DNA from: Mrakia gelida
Taxonomy: Eukaryota > Basidiomycota > Tremellomycetes > Cystofilobasidiales > Mrakiaceae
Direction of reading: 5' to 3'
Length of the DNA stretch: 64,000 nucleotides
Assembly: GCA_024345305.1 (NCBI GenBank)
Contig: BRON01000010.1
Coordinates: 930,001 to 994,000, forward strand
The notes below the pieces were generated by a model. That model was not told the origin of the DNA. It was given only the letters and a program-made list of their open reading frames with translations, and searched no databases. Of this stretch, positions 1-11,114 are shown piece by piece (position 1 is the stretch's first letter; each line of letters starts with the position of its first letter). A program made the translations under genes and the position numbers.

Positions 1-1318
1 GACCCAGATGAATCCGTTCAGTCCGAGGATGAGGTCGACGCCGCAAGGAAGAGTGTGGAAGTGGGATTTCAGACGAGGGAGGAGAGAAGGAGGGAGAGTG
101 ATAAGGTGACCGTTCTTGAGCTGTGAAAGAAGATAAACGAGAGAAGGGATGGTCAGCGACCAAAAGACGAAGATCGAGACGCGACTCGAGCGAAAGGAGC
201 AACGGACCTTTCCGTATCTCAGCGAACGCGTATGTAACGACATGGTGCCGTCTCCCATTAACGACTGGACCTCAGCTACCAGCAGCTGCAAAGCAGAAAG
301 GGATAGGTGAAAGGAAAGAGTCAGGCGAGCTCGAGACGCAAGGGGAAAGGCACGACGCGACACTCACGTCTCCCTCCTCAAAGAACCTGAACGAAGAGAG
401 GAAAAAGGTCGAGTCAGCTCTACTTGACGAGGAGAAGACCAGTATAAGACTCAAGCTGAACTCACTGTCGCATCTGCAGCTCATCCGACTCGAGCTTCCT
501 CCTCTGCGAGACCAGACGATCTGATCAGCTTGCGGCTCGCGACCTCAGCTCTGTTGAGCTCAACGCCAGACAAGAAGGACGAACCTGAACACCACCAGGC
601 AAGTTGACCGAGCTCAACATCAACACAGCATCCTGCCTCGAGCCCGCATCGACCTTCCAACGTTTAGCAGCAACCTACAGAGAGAGGAGACGTTAAAGTT
701 GAGGTCGAAAGGTCAGCTTCGTTTCTCCTTCCCTCCCTTCTCTCCCGTTCTACCGTCCTCCTCCTCCGTTTCCCTTCTCTTTCAATAAAAGTGATGAGAT
801 ACGATGCTCACCTCTGTTATACGACCTACTACGAGATCTCCGACCTCGGGAGTGAACCTCGCTCTCAGAGGTCTCACACTGACGAGCTTGTTCACTCGCT
901 CGACCCTTCCAGTGACGGACGAGATGACCTTGTCGTCCGAGACGTACGTTCCGTGACCTCTACATCACCCGAACCGAGCGAACAGAAAAGGCAAAGTGGT
1001 CAGCTCGAGCTTGAAGAGAGCTCTCGTTGGACGAGGACGAGCTTGGAAGGTGTCGCCGAGGAGGGAGGAGGGGGAAGGGAGGAGCGAGACTGACCTCATG
1101 AAAGCTGATGAGCTCGTAATCACCATCCCTGGAGAAGTAAAATTGCTACTTCCTTCTCCCAGAGAATCCTCATCCTGCTCCACCTCGGGAACTGCCATGC
1201 CGTCGTCTGAAGTCATGTCGATGTCCGGGTGGTGTCGCATCGAAGTGGAGGAGGTCGAAGGGTCGTCGGGGAGGGAGGAGTCGTACATCGACAGCGTCGG
1301 AGTAGTGAATTTGAACAT
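1..1318 (-). CDS. RRP4: Exosome complex RNA-binding subunit Rrp4 (EXOSC2), partial at 3' end
   Basis: Rrp4 is a cap subunit of the RNA exosome and carries S1/KH RNA-binding domains for 3'-5' RNA processing and decay in nucleus and cytoplasm. I spliced at least six exons on the minus strand. Exon 1 ([15 protein letters not shown]... to SSAFMR) joins at 1098 to [20 protein letters not shown], then [20 protein letters not shown] and LVVGRITE, then [59 protein letters not shown], and finally [17 protein letters not shown] at the window edge. The MRGHGTY block, the S1-domain block and the final KH block match EXOSC2 in order and spacing. Introns carry GT donors, CTGAC-like branch sites and AG ends. 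The ATG at 1318 is the only start giving a full first exon; the 53-residue acidic N-terminus before the conserved core is typical for fungi. The last KH residues and the stop lie outside the window. Confidence 0.95.
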
Positions 1319-3128
1319 CTTAGAGCGATATTCTCTTCGAGCGATAGATAGGGAGGGGTTGGGGTAAGGATTCTGGGTGGTCGTTGAGGTGTGTAGAGGA
1401 AGGAGGAGGAGGTGAGGTCGAATCCAAAATCACGTGAGGAATTTCGAGCTTGACTTTTTCGAGCTCTCCCTCCTCCCTCCCTCCTTCCTTCTTCTCCCAA
1501 CAGCCAGCAGGTGAGAATCCATCTCACGCCATCTTTCCCACACCTTCCCTCTCACATCCCCTCCCCGTACTGACTTCTCTTTCTTTCGCTTTCGTTTCTC
1601 TCCCTCCAGCTCAAAGGCCGCAAAGCTCGCACCCCACAGGATGCTCCCTTCTTCTCGCCCGTCTCTTGTTTTGCCTGTCAGCTCTTCTCGATTCGGGCAG
1701 AGGGGATGGATCCACCTCCTCGCGAGCGGGATAAGGTCTGAGTATTATAGTGCCCCCATTCATAGAACAACCCTAGCCGGGTTCGTCTCTAATTAGCTTT
1801 CCTCCCCTCCTTCCCTCCCTCCCTTCCTCTCTCCCCTTCGCTTCTCTTCGTTGAGACGGTGTTCGCTGGAGATGGGTTTGGGTCGGGGGTTTGTTGGTGG
1901 TGGGGAAACAGAGACGTAGCAGCGCACCAGAGATTCGTCCTTCTTTACCCACTCATCTTCACGGGTGGGTGGCTCCAAGATCTCCCCCCTCCTTCTTTTC
2001 ATCTCTCGAGGTGAACGGGGGAAGAGGGAGGGAGAGCTTTGGGTAGAGATCTTGGGACTTGGAAGCGCTGCGGGGACCGTGTGTCTCTATCACCTCTTTC
2101 TTAAGAGCCCTCAGCATCTTCCTCCCCTGGGAGGAAGACGGCGTTCTGCTTTCTCTCCCTTCCTGCCAAGTTGGGAGACGAGAGGGACGTAGAGGAGAGA
2201 CGCACTTGAGTGCAATCTGCGGCTGGTCTCGTCTTCCCTTCATACGGAGATGGGATCAAACTCAATTCAGACTACTCTTGGGCTGCTGGCCTGTTCATCT
2301 TTTCTCTCTCTTTCTTTCTTCCCTCCCTCCTCCAGTTCGGATCTTGCTGGCTCGCGTTTCGTTCGAGACGCGGGTCGGTGGTCGAGCTGGTTTCTTTCGT
2401 TGTCCTTCCTTCCTTTCCTTCTCGAGCTCGAGAGTCGTCATCTGGAGCAAGGTTGTAGAGAGTTTCCCCCTCGTCCGTCGTTGTGGGTTGGTACGGTGCT
2501 GGTAGAGCTGAGGAAGGGTGTCGTGTCTCGCGGCAACGCAGGGAGGTTGAGCGAACGAGATTCGCTCCCAGAGGTGCAGAGTGGCAAGGAACGCGTCAAA
2601 ACTCTCCCTAAAGATCAAGCGGAGTATCTACACTTCCCGAAGTCGCGTAGGGAACGCTCGCGCCCGCACGAGACTCGAGAACAGCGAGAAGGCGAACGAG
2701 CGACGACGACGACGAGCTCTCGGACGATCGCCAATCTCTCTCGCGTTCTCGTTCTCTCGTACCACTCAACGAGGGCTGAGGACAGCTGGAACACAAATAC
2801 GCGTCGGGGATATCTCAAACTCGAGCATCTCCTACTGAGTGAAGAAGGAGGGAGGTGACGAAAACCAAGGGACGAAACCGGAGTCGACGCCGTCTTCCTC
2901 TCGCACCAGCTCTCCCTCGCGCTCGATTCAGAAGCGAAAATTTCGACGATCTGTTTTCTCACCCTCTCAGCGGAACATTCTTGCTCCACGAAGCTTGCCA
3001 ACCGACGTTTGAGGACGGATCTCTTCTTTTTGAGCCAATGGAACGGACGCAAAAGGAGAGAGGCCTGGCTTTTCGAACCGCTCCTCCCCTTCCTGACCCC
3101 CAACTCCTCCCTCCCCTCCTCTTTCTTT
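1319..3128. other. Region without a firm gene between RRP4 and CYT1
   Basis: This stretch separates the RRP4 start from the CYT1 start. It is rich in CT and GA tracts. A CACGTG palindrome lies at about 1430. Around 1500-1740 there is intron-like structure: a donor (gtgagaatcc) near 1510, a GTACTGAC branch near 1570, a polypyrimidine tract and an AG near 1610, followed by an open segment reading LKGRKARTPQDAPFFSPVS. That could be a small spliced gene on the plus strand, but I could not fix its start or stop. From 1800 to 3100 I see no coding stretch with the usual codon bias. Confidence 0.4.
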
Positions 3129-5604
3129 ATGTCTTTCTCGAGGATCGCAGCCCAAGCGTTCAGGGGCGTCGCCCCTCGGTCAACAGTGCCTGCTGTGAGT
3201 CATACATCCCCCTTCCTATGCCTGCGAGAAAGGAAACGGAGGAGAGGAGAGAGGGAGGCGGAGCGGTTCTCTTGCTCGCAAAAACAGCATGGTCGAGCAT
3301 CTCTTTTGCTGACCTCTCGTTCCTCCCCTTCTCCTCTCTCTCCTCAGGCCCGATTCGCTTCCACTTCTTCTGCTTCTTCCGTACGTCCTCCCTTTTAATC
3401 CGCTCTTCCTTTCGCTCGCGATCGCGTCCAGTGAGCGGTCGACTTTACCTGACCGACCTCATCTCTTTCCTCTCCTCCCTTCCCTTCGTCACCCCTCCTT
3501 TCGCCTTCTTCCTTCCCCTTCTTCTTCTCTCTACTCTAACAGGCCCCATCTCGTCTCCACCTCGCCGCTGCCTCGCTCGCCTCTGCTGGAAGCATCAGTC
3601 TCTACGTTTACTCGTACGGAATCCCTCAGGCTTTGCTTCCTGAAGCTGCCTTCGCCAACACCGTCGGAGAGGATGGTCTCCACGCTCCTGATATCCCTTT
3701 CTACCAGAAGGGTTGGCTCCACACCTTCGATCACGCTTCGTGAGTACACCCTTCTTATCTCTCTGTATCTGGAGTGGGTGGTTTAGTGGAGAGGCGGAGG
3801 AAAGGAGGAACAAGGGAGGGAGGGAAGAGTCGGAGGAGGAGAGGAAGGGAGAGGGACGACGTTTGGTTGGTCGACAGCGAGAAGGCCCTCCCAGACAGCT
3901 TCCCCGAGCTCTGCCTCGCGCGGAATGATGGGAAAGGCAGCTCTGGCAGTCTGGAGAAGCTGGAAATGGGACTCGGAGAGCTAGAGGGAGAGCTGGGAAG
4001 CAGAGAAGAAGGGGTTCACGTCCACTCACTCCCCTTCCAGCCAGCTCCCTCTCTCTTTTCCCAACTCCCTCCGACTCTCCTCGCTCCCACCCTCCCTCAC
4101 CTCCTCTCTCGCTCCGCCCACCTCACGCACCTACCTTCTCAGCACCATCTCAGCTAGAAACTGACCTCGTCCTTACCTTCTTTCGTTCCCGATCGATCCT
4201 TCAACCCAATCCAGCATTCGACGAGGATACGTCGTCTACCGAGAGGTCTGCTCCGCCTGCCACTCCCTCAACCGAATCGCCTGGCGAAACTTGGTCGGAG
4301 TCTCCCACACCGTCGATGAGGTCAAGGTACGTCTCTCTTCCTCCATTCCTTCTCGGTTGTTCGATGGTGGATACGCGGTAGAAGGGACCGAGAGGGCCGA
4401 TTTCGCCAGCTCAAACCGAGCCAACGAAGGAGCTCGACTTTGGTGTCCCTTCTCGAGGGCCCCTTGCTCTCGACCCCGTTTGTTTCTTCCTTTCTACGAA
4501 CCTCGAAGCTGACCACCTTGTTCTTCTTCTCGTACCCAGGCCTTCGCCGAGGATGTCGAGTACACCGATGGACCCAACGACGAGGGAGAGATGTTCCAAC
4601 GTCCAGGAAAGCTCGCCGACTACCTTCCTCCTCCCTACCCCAACGATGAGGCCGCCCGAGCTGGAAACGCCGGTGCTCTCCCTCCTGATCTCTCGCTCAT
4701 CGTTAAGGCTCGACACGGAGGAATCGTACGTCCTTCCCTTCTCTCTCTCTAGACCTCGCTCGCCTCCTTTGCTTCGCTGCTCATTGGTCCTGAAGAACCC
4801 GAGCTCGAGCTGACCTCCCTTCGCCTTCGTTTCTTTCCTCGTTCGCTCGCTACAGGACTACATCTTCTCGCTCTTGACCGGTTACGTTGATCCCCCTGCT
4901 GGTGTTGAGATCCGAGAGGGTGAGTCTTCTCTTCTCTTCCTTGCTCGATTGAAAGCGTCGGACCTTCGCGGTCCTTGTTCTTTCGTTCGTCTCGCTGACC
5001 TCTCCTCCCTTTCCCAGGTCTCAACTATAACCCTTACTTCCCTGGAGGAGCTCTCGGTATGGGCCGAGTCCTCTACGATGGATTGGTCGAGTACGACGAT
5101 GGTTCGTTCCCGCTTCCCTCCTCCTTTCGCTCCCTGTTCGTCGACGAATCACTCGTCCTGACCTCGCTTCTCTCTCTTCTTCGATCGAATACAGGAACCC
5201 CCGCTACCTCTTCTCAAATGGCCAAGGATGTCTCGACCTTCCTCAACTGGGCTGCCGAGCCTGAGCTTGACGAGCGACACAAGTTGGGACTTACCGTTCG
5301 CCCTCTCTCCCCTCTCCTCTCTTCCCCTCCTCGCCTCGTTCTCGTCGCTGACTCCCCGCTCCTTTCTCGTTCTTCAGTCCTGCACCATCCTCACCACCAT
5401 GTGGCTCATCTCCATCTGGGTCAAGCGATACAAGTGGGCTCCTATCAAGTCCAGGAAGATCCGTGAGTCGCTCGTCTCCTTCTCTTCCCTCCTTTCCTTT
5501 CCCCTCCCTCTCTCCCTTCGTCCTTTCCCTTCCCTTTGCTGACCCAACCCCTCTCGTTCGTCGCGACAGTGTACAATCCTCCCGCCCACACTGGACACCA
5601 CTAG
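3129..5604 (+). CDS. CYT1: Cytochrome c1, mitochondrial (complex III heme subunit)
   Basis: Cytochrome c1 carries electrons from the Rieske protein to cytochrome c in the bc1 complex of the inner mitochondrial membrane. About ten exons splice cleanly. The protein starts [18 protein letters not shown] (mitochondrial presequence), continues through [11 protein letters not shown] and an [20 protein letters not shown] segment, then the heme-attachment motif CSACH in exon 4 (from 4215). Next come [40 protein letters not shown] and [20 protein letters not shown], then [15 protein letters not shown]. The C-terminal membrane anchor is [20 protein letters not shown], ending with PPAHTGHH and TAG at 5602-5604. 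All family landmarks are present. Exons 1-3 are 3129-3194, 3348-3380 and 3543-3739. The third intron (3740-4214, 475 nt) is several times longer than the others in this gene. Confidence 0.97.
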
Positions 5605-6238
5605 ATGTTTCGAACTCCCTTCCTCTCTAAACCTTCCTCCCTTTCAATCGTTGCGTATCCTCTCCTGCCGGGGTCGCGTCCTTTCCTTGTTTCATTTCTT
5701 TTGACTTTCTTTGTTCCTCTGCGTTCTTTCCTTTTCTTCATTTCTCGGTAAAAATACGAAGATGCAAAGGGTTTTTCGTTTCTGTCTCTCGTACGCTTGG
5801 GTTTGAAAGAGAAAGGGCGGACGAGGGAAGAAAGCGAGACGAGGAGGACGACGAGCTGAGCTCGCTCCTCGGTACCGTAAGGAGAGCTCGCGGATCGTGT
5901 CTCCCTTCTGAAGATGAAAGGCGAGAGTGACGACTGGGGAGACGGGGATCAACAGGATGGCAGGAAGGTCGACTCGTGGAAAGAGGGAGGAGCGATGGAT
6001 GGATGAGTCAGGTTGAACTCGCTCGACGCGTGCGTCTGGAACGAGTTGGTCGAGCTCGTGTCTCTTCTTCGTCCCGGTCCCAGCAAGAGGAGCATTCCAG
6101 TGCAGAACCGCATGCGATGAACACAGCTTCTTTCTCTGAAGCCGAGGTCGAAAGGAATCAAAGCGCATACATCCCTCTCCTCTCTCCTCCAACTCAACCC
6201 AACGACAAAAGCAAGACACGCCCAACTCGGTCCTCGCC
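5605..6238. other. Convergent intergenic region CYT1 / F-box gene
   Basis: The region holds the 3' flanks of two converging genes. It has a T-rich stretch after the CYT1 stop and no coding segment with the local codon bias. I see no further feature in it. Confidence 0.5.
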
Positions 6239-7361
6239 TCAAACCAGAACCTCCAACCCCTTCACCTCCACAACCCCGCCCAGCTCCTCCATCCCCTCCT
6301 CCTCAACCACACCCTCCAAAGCTCTCAAATCCAACCTTCTCAACGCCGCCTTCTCAACCATCTTCCTCCCCTTCGAAGCAGGACCTCCAAACATCTTCTT
6401 CAACCAGCTCTCCAACCCATCCACGAGCACTTGGACCTCGTCGTCGTCGGTTCCTTCGAGGGGTGGGAGGACTATGAGGGTTGAGATGGACGGGAGGGAG
6501 GAGAAGAAGGGAGAGGAAGGGTGGACGAGGAAGAGGAGGGGGAGGGAGAGGGTTTGGAGGTTTGAGGAAGAGGAGGAGGAGAGCAGTTTGGCGAGGAGTT
6601 TGAGGTAGGCTGAAGAGGGGGTGGGGAGGCCTGAGTTCGTCTCTGATTCGATGGAAGCTGCTGTTTCGGAAGAGGGAGCAGCAAGAGGTTCATCGTCGTC
6701 GACGTCCATCGCGTTCGCGCCAGTCACCTTCGACTTCTTCTTCGACGCTCGAGGCTGCTTCTTCGTCTTCTTCTGAACAACCTGCTTCTTCGGCTTGTAG
6801 ATTCGAGGACTAGGCGCAACGTACTCCTTCAGAACGAGATGCTCGATGAACGGGAACCCCTTCTCCTTCTTCGACGAGTTCGAGGTCGAAACTAGGAACA
6901 ACTGCTGAACACTCGAGATCGTTCCTCCCACCCACGCCTCCCCCCCAAACTCAAGCTCAACAGTCTTCAGCCTCGCTCCCAGCCCGCCCTCAAGCGAAGC
7001 GAGATACATCAACCTGGGCAACCAAACGAGCGCGATCGAGTCGAACTGAGCGATGGTGAGCTTCAACGTCGTCGTCTGCTTCCATCCTTCCTTGGTCGAT
7101 CTCGAGTCAGAGAGGAAGGAGCGGTACTGGTGAGGATGAGAGAGGGCGACAGTTCGGTAGAGAAGGGGCAAGGAGAGGTCATTGAAGGTTTTGGAGACGA
7201 GGAGGAGGGAGGGGGGGAAGGGGGAGCCTAGGAGGTGGGAGAGGATCGAGGTGAGGAGGGAGGGAGGGAGGGAGGTGGAGAGAGGGCTTGACGACTGCTT
7301 TTGTGGTGGATGAGGCAGAGACAGAGGGATACGAAGGGCTGGAGGTGAGGGAGGTGGACAT
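6239..7361 (-). CDS. F-box-like protein, apparent frameshift near the 5' end
   Basis: F-box proteins recruit substrates to SCF ubiquitin ligases. The downstream open frame (to TGA at 6239-6241, about 330 codons) begins with a textbook fungal F-box helix: SLLTSILSHLL, then SLLLVSKTFNDLSLPLLYRT, then VALSHPHQYRSFLSD. A leucine-rich body follows, with a Lys-rich nuclear-localisation-like stretch (KKQVVQKKTKKQPRASKKKS) and an acidic DVDDDEP segment. This frame has no ATG upstream. The only sensible ATG (7359-7361, MSTSLTSSPSYPSVS) lies in another frame, and the two frames meet at an (AGGG)4 run at 7257-7272. Removing one 4-nt unit would fuse them. I see no intron with a CTGAC branch that would do the same. 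The gene may be a slippage pseudogene, a sequencing error in the repeat, or may use an unseen upstream exon. Confidence 0.72.
7257..7272. repeat. (AGGG)4 tetranucleotide run at the F-box frameshift
   Basis: Four perfect AGGG units (CCCT on the coding strand) sit exactly where the start-codon frame and the F-box frame of the flanking gene part company. A change of one unit shifts the frame, as expected for replication slippage. Confidence 0.85.
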
Positions 7362-7790
7362 GGTTTGGGCTTGGGTGGATGGGTGGGAGAGAGAAGGACG
7401 TGGTCGGAGGGAAGGAAGGAGAGGGAGGGAGGGTGAGCTCGACCAGTTTGGTGCTTTCCAAAGGGGCGCGTGACTTTGCTTTCTGGGACGCGACGAGGAC
7501 GCGACTTTTGAGAAAACTGTATTTTTTGCTCGCGAGTACCGATATGCGAACCTCATGCGAAAGACAGAATGGGAGGAGGGAGAGCGAGAGAGAGAAAGGG
7601 AGCAAAGATCTCTGGCTCGCGTTGATGCTGAACTGAGGACGCCGGACCTCTTCCCTTTCTCGCAGAATCCGACACCCAGCGGCACCTCAGAATTTCGTCA
7701 ACATATCTTTCAGCTCCTCCTCTCTCTCCCTTCAGACCTCTCTCCCCGTCTCTCCCTCTCTTCGCAAGACGTGCGACGCGACCTCTCGTT
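7362..7790. other. Intergenic region upstream of the F-box gene
   Basis: The region is purine- and pyrimidine-tract rich, with no coding bias. It holds the presumed promoter of the minus-strand F-box gene and the 3' flank of the degenerate DGSYYY copy. Confidence 0.4.
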
Positions 7791-8392
7791 TCAACCCTGG
7801 TTCAACCTGACCTGGTGTCCGCTGGGAGTGGTGTAAGTCGATCTGTTCCCATTGTCAGGGCCTAAGTTGTGGTACCTCGAGCCGTCACTGTCCGAGGAAG
7901 GAACGAAACGAGAAGAGAAGAGAGCGTCAGCACGAACGAGAGAGCAAAGTGGACGTCGCGTCGACTTTCGTCGTGAGGAGGCAAGAGATTCGCTACGTAC
8001 GAGTTGTGATAGTAGTAGCTCCCATCTCTGCACGGATGGCCGAAGCAGAAGAGAACGGGGAGGAAGGGAAGAGAAAGAAAGGTCAGATCGAGTCGAGCCA
8101 CTGAAGTTCTGCCTCGCTTGAACGCCCTCGGAAAGCCGTACAAGAAGTTCGCTTACCTGTTCGAGTAATGGTGAGCGGGTCCACCAGCATCGACTCGAGT
8201 ATCTTATCGGTTCCCCTGTGAATCGAAACAGTCGAAGTCAGCTTAGTGGTGGTGGCGAAACTGTCAACCCCTTTTGGGCCTCTCGCGATGGCTCACATAC
8301 CTGATCGTTAACTCCTCTTCCAGTGATCTCGTAATCTCGCTGGTTTCCGGATCCGGAGCTCTGAGCTTGGTTCTGATCTTGAGTGTGGACAT
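7791..8392 (-). pseudogene. Degenerate copy of the small DGSYYY protein family
   Basis: Four exons align with the intact copy at 19372-19983: 8301-8392, 8157-8215, 8001-8027 and 7791-7887. They read (in the family frame) DYEITGRGVNDQ, then a GNR-stop-DTRVDAGGPAHHYSN segment, then DGSYYYHNS, then DGSRYHNLGPDNGNRSTYTT with PSGHQVRLNQG. All splice sites look intact, but two lesions break the frame. The ATG at 8390-8392 is one base out of phase with the rest of exon 1, and a TAA at 8204-8206 stands where the copy at 18.4 kb has Trp (TGG). Oddly, the ATG-linked frame (MSTLKIRTK...) stays open through exons 1-3 and ends early in exon 4, which would give an unrelated product of about 75 residues. 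A decayed paralog is the simpler reading. The function of the family is unknown. Confidence 0.75.
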
Positions 8393-8699
8393 GGTGGTTG
8401 GGAGCGAAGTGAAAGAAGAGGACGAGGTTCGAGTTTTGTGGAATCGAGAGCAAGTCGAGAGCGTCGACGCGCTTTTGTCAGTGTCTCGGTCGGATGCAGA
8501 CGCTCTGAATAGACTTATCGGGCTCTCAAAATAGGGTTGAACGAGCAATCTGGACGAAACAGAGACCAGACGCGAAAGCGAGGTCGTTTCAGCTCTCGTT
8601 CTTCTTCGAAGGTCGTCGCTCGCGATCTCCCACTTCAGAGGCACGAACTCACCAACTAGATAAATCGACAATGGATCAACGAAGATATCTATCACTTTG
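8393..8699. other. Short intergenic region between two minus-strand genes
   Basis: This lies between the start of the degenerate DGSYYY copy and the stop of the glutaminyl cyclase gene. I see no coding or RNA feature. Confidence 0.4.
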
Positions 8700-10887
8700 T
8701 CAGAGCTCTCCACAGCTTCGCTCAACTCTCCTGCCTTCCGTCGCTGTTGGCTCGACTCCCTCCTCGACGACCCCTTCGTGCTGGTGCTGCTCTCGTCTCG
8801 TTGACGAGGGTTTGAGCTCCGATGGCTGGAGACCTAGGTACTCGGCTGTCCAGATTCGCATGATGAGATCCCAGCGTCGGATGGTGGGGAGGTGGAGAGC
8901 GGAGTGGTTGTCCTGCGAGCGGCGAGGAGAAGGGGCGAGGAGAGGAGAATTGAGCGATGAGCGAGGAAGGACGACGAAGAAAGGCAGAGAGGAAGTAGAT
9001 AGTAGGCTTACGGCGAGGGTGTGCCATACTCGAGGGAAAGGAGATGCGATCACTGAGAAGATTGAAGGAGGGACGAAGGACGCGTCGAAAGGTCAGCGAG
9101 CGAGAGCGGCACCGCGAGCTTGAGACGGAGCGGATCGCGAAGAAGGACAGAGAGACGAACGATGAAGGATTTCGACACCTCTCCGCAGGAAAGGGAGATG
9201 ATCTGAGAACGAAGGAAGATGAGAACGAAAGTCAGACGCGTCCTTCGATTCGACGAGCTCCCTTCTCCCTGACCATTTTCGTCCTTGACCCTACGTTCGC
9301 ACCACGCACGACAGAAAAGTGTTTGAGGGACTCACCATCGCTAATCCCACCCCACCCATACCCACCCTTCGTCCTCTGATGAAACCAACTCTTCCTCTCC
9401 GCCCACCCTCCATCCGTCGCCAACGCTCCCACAGCCCATCCAGCCTCTCCCAAATCCCCCAGCAGTCCCCTCTCTCCCAGACGAGCCTCCACCCCCTTCA
9501 GCTCGTCAAACATCCATCCCGTCGCGGGGTAGTAGGACTGGATCTTGGGGTCCTTGGAACCGAGGAGATCGAGGAGGACGAGCGCGTCCATGGAGGTGAG
9601 GAGGTTGGAGGAAGGGGAGTAACGACGGGGTGCGACGCTCGGCGGAGAGGGTGGGGAGACGTAGGTTTTGGCCCTGCGTGAGTGGTGGGAAAGAGGGAAG
9701 AGGGAGGAGAGGAGGATGGGCGACGCGTCGAACGAAACGGACGAGTCAGCGAGCGAGCGCGTTTGGACCACGACGGCTCGCTGAGCTGGAACTGGACTCA
9801 CCACAGCTCAGCCAGATGTCTCGACCCATAAGTACTATCCTGATCCGTCCAGTCCTTGTACGCCTCCTCCCCATCGAACAGCACGATCTGCAGCGTCGTC
9901 CTCGCCGCCTCCTCCTCGTCGAACCCATCGCTCCCAGTCTCGAGCTCCTGTCCCTTATCCTGAGCAGCGGTGACCCGAGTCTGACGCTCACGGAGGAGGG
10001 GAGTGAGAGCTGCTGCTACTGAACAGAGGATCGAGACGGGAACGGCGGAGTCGGTCGCTCCGATGAACTTCGAACGCGACCGAGGAAGGGAGGCGAAAAG
10101 GATCAGCTGAAGCTCGAGGGAAAAAGAGACGGTCGGGAGTTGAAACGTAGGGTTGAGCTTACTTGATTCTCAGGAAAGGTAGGGAAGAACTTGGAGTCGA
10201 AATGAGCTGAAAGAACGATCCGACGTGGTGCTGAAGGGTCGAAGGTGTAGATCAGGTTGGTGAACTCCTTCGTCCCGTAAGGCGTCGATCCCTTGAAGCG
10301 ATCCTGTGTCCGCCAGCCCAAGGATCCCAAAGTCAGCTTTATTCCGTCGAATAACAAGGAGGAGGAGGAGGGAGACGAGTGGAGGGGAAACGAACCGTCT
10401 CCTTCGTCCAACCGAGCTCATCAAACACCTGGCTCACTCGTTTCTGCACGTAGGTGCTAGCAAAGTACACCGACCAAAACGGAACCAAGTCAGCTTCCTC
10501 CTCGACCTCGATGCAAGGAAGTAGATATCAAGCTCACTTGTTGTCCGTCCCAGCTGAAAAAGACACCGCCAAGGGTCAGCTTGAGCTCGACCTCCCTCCC
10601 TCCCTTCCTCTTTCCCTCGCCCTCCCATCCCAGTGTCAAGGGGACTCACGAGCTCTAGGGATCAAAATATCCTTCAACAAACCACCCTCCTTCTCCCAAT
10701 CCAAAAACCCTTCCAGCTTCTCGTCCCTAGCAGCTCCGAGAGCATCGAACAGCGAGTCGCTGAGATGGCGATGATTCCTTCGATTCGGACGTTCCTCCTG
10801 CTCGCTCCCTTGTTGTTGTTCAGCGAAGACGCCTGAGCTACCTAAACTGAGAAAGAGGAGGAGAGTGGGGAAGAGGGGGAGGAGCAT
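8700..10887 (-). CDS. Glutaminyl-peptide cyclotransferase, secretory (M28-like Zn enzyme)
   Basis: Glutaminyl cyclase converts N-terminal Gln or Glu of secreted proteins to pyroglutamate. The start at 10887 gives a signal peptide (MLLPLFPTLLLFLSLGSSGV, then FAEQQ). Spliced exons then give the family blocks in order: GSTPYGTKEFTNLIYTFDPS, RRIVLSAHFDSKFF, KFIGATDSAVPVSILC (Zn-binding Asp), TLQIVLFDGEEAYKDWT (Glu pair of the active site), DSTYGSRHLAELW, LVLLDLLGSKDPKIQSYYPA, DHLPFLRRGVEILHLIASPF and PRVWHTLA (third Zn ligand His). The gene ends with LHLPTIRRWDLIMRIWTAEY and a non-conserved tail to TGA at 8700-8702. The HLI block is created by joining ...CTTCAT-C to TG-ATC across an intron with a gttcgt donor. 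The gene is divergent from RPB12, sharing a 227-bp intergenic region. A partner role in maturing secreted enzymes is plausible but inferred. Confidence 0.93.
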
Positions 10888-11114
10888 GGCCCGGTTTTGG
10901 TCGGTCTCGTTGGTGGGCGTTGGGAGTTCTCCGAGAAACCACGAACGGGAAGGAGAAGGAGGGGAGGGAAAGATTAGGGCCGGCTTCGAGGATTTGGTTT
11001 GAGCTCACCCTTCGCCCTCCTCCTTCCCTTCAACGACCAGCCCAAACCACAGCCCAACCCACTCCCCTTCTCCCTTCCCTCCCCTTCCTTTCTTTCACTT
11101 CGGATCATTTTAGG
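10888..11114. promoter_or_regulatory. Divergent promoter region, glutaminyl cyclase / RPB12
   Basis: This 227-bp stretch lies between two start codons pointing away from each other, so it must hold both promoters. It is CT-rich on the RPB12 side. I see no unambiguous TATA or CCAAT element. Confidence 0.5.

Noticed and set aside
1740..1800. A possible tRNA B-box (GGGTTCGTCTC) near 1780
   Set aside because: The match to GGTTCGANTCC is poor, no A-box lies at the right distance, and no cloverleaf can be folded by eye.
3740..4214. C/D-box snoRNA in the long CYT1 intron
   Set aside because: A TGATGG-like box occurs, but no matching CTGA box with terminal stem could be found.
5976..6608. A 210-codon plus-strand frame over the 3' half of the F-box gene
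   Set aside because: It is antisense to a frame with clear F-box and Lys-rich features and has no recognisable domain.
7179..7685. Long open frames antisense and in other frames of the F-box 5' region
   Set aside because: They consist of Ser/Pro/Leu runs produced by CT-tract sequence and show no motif.
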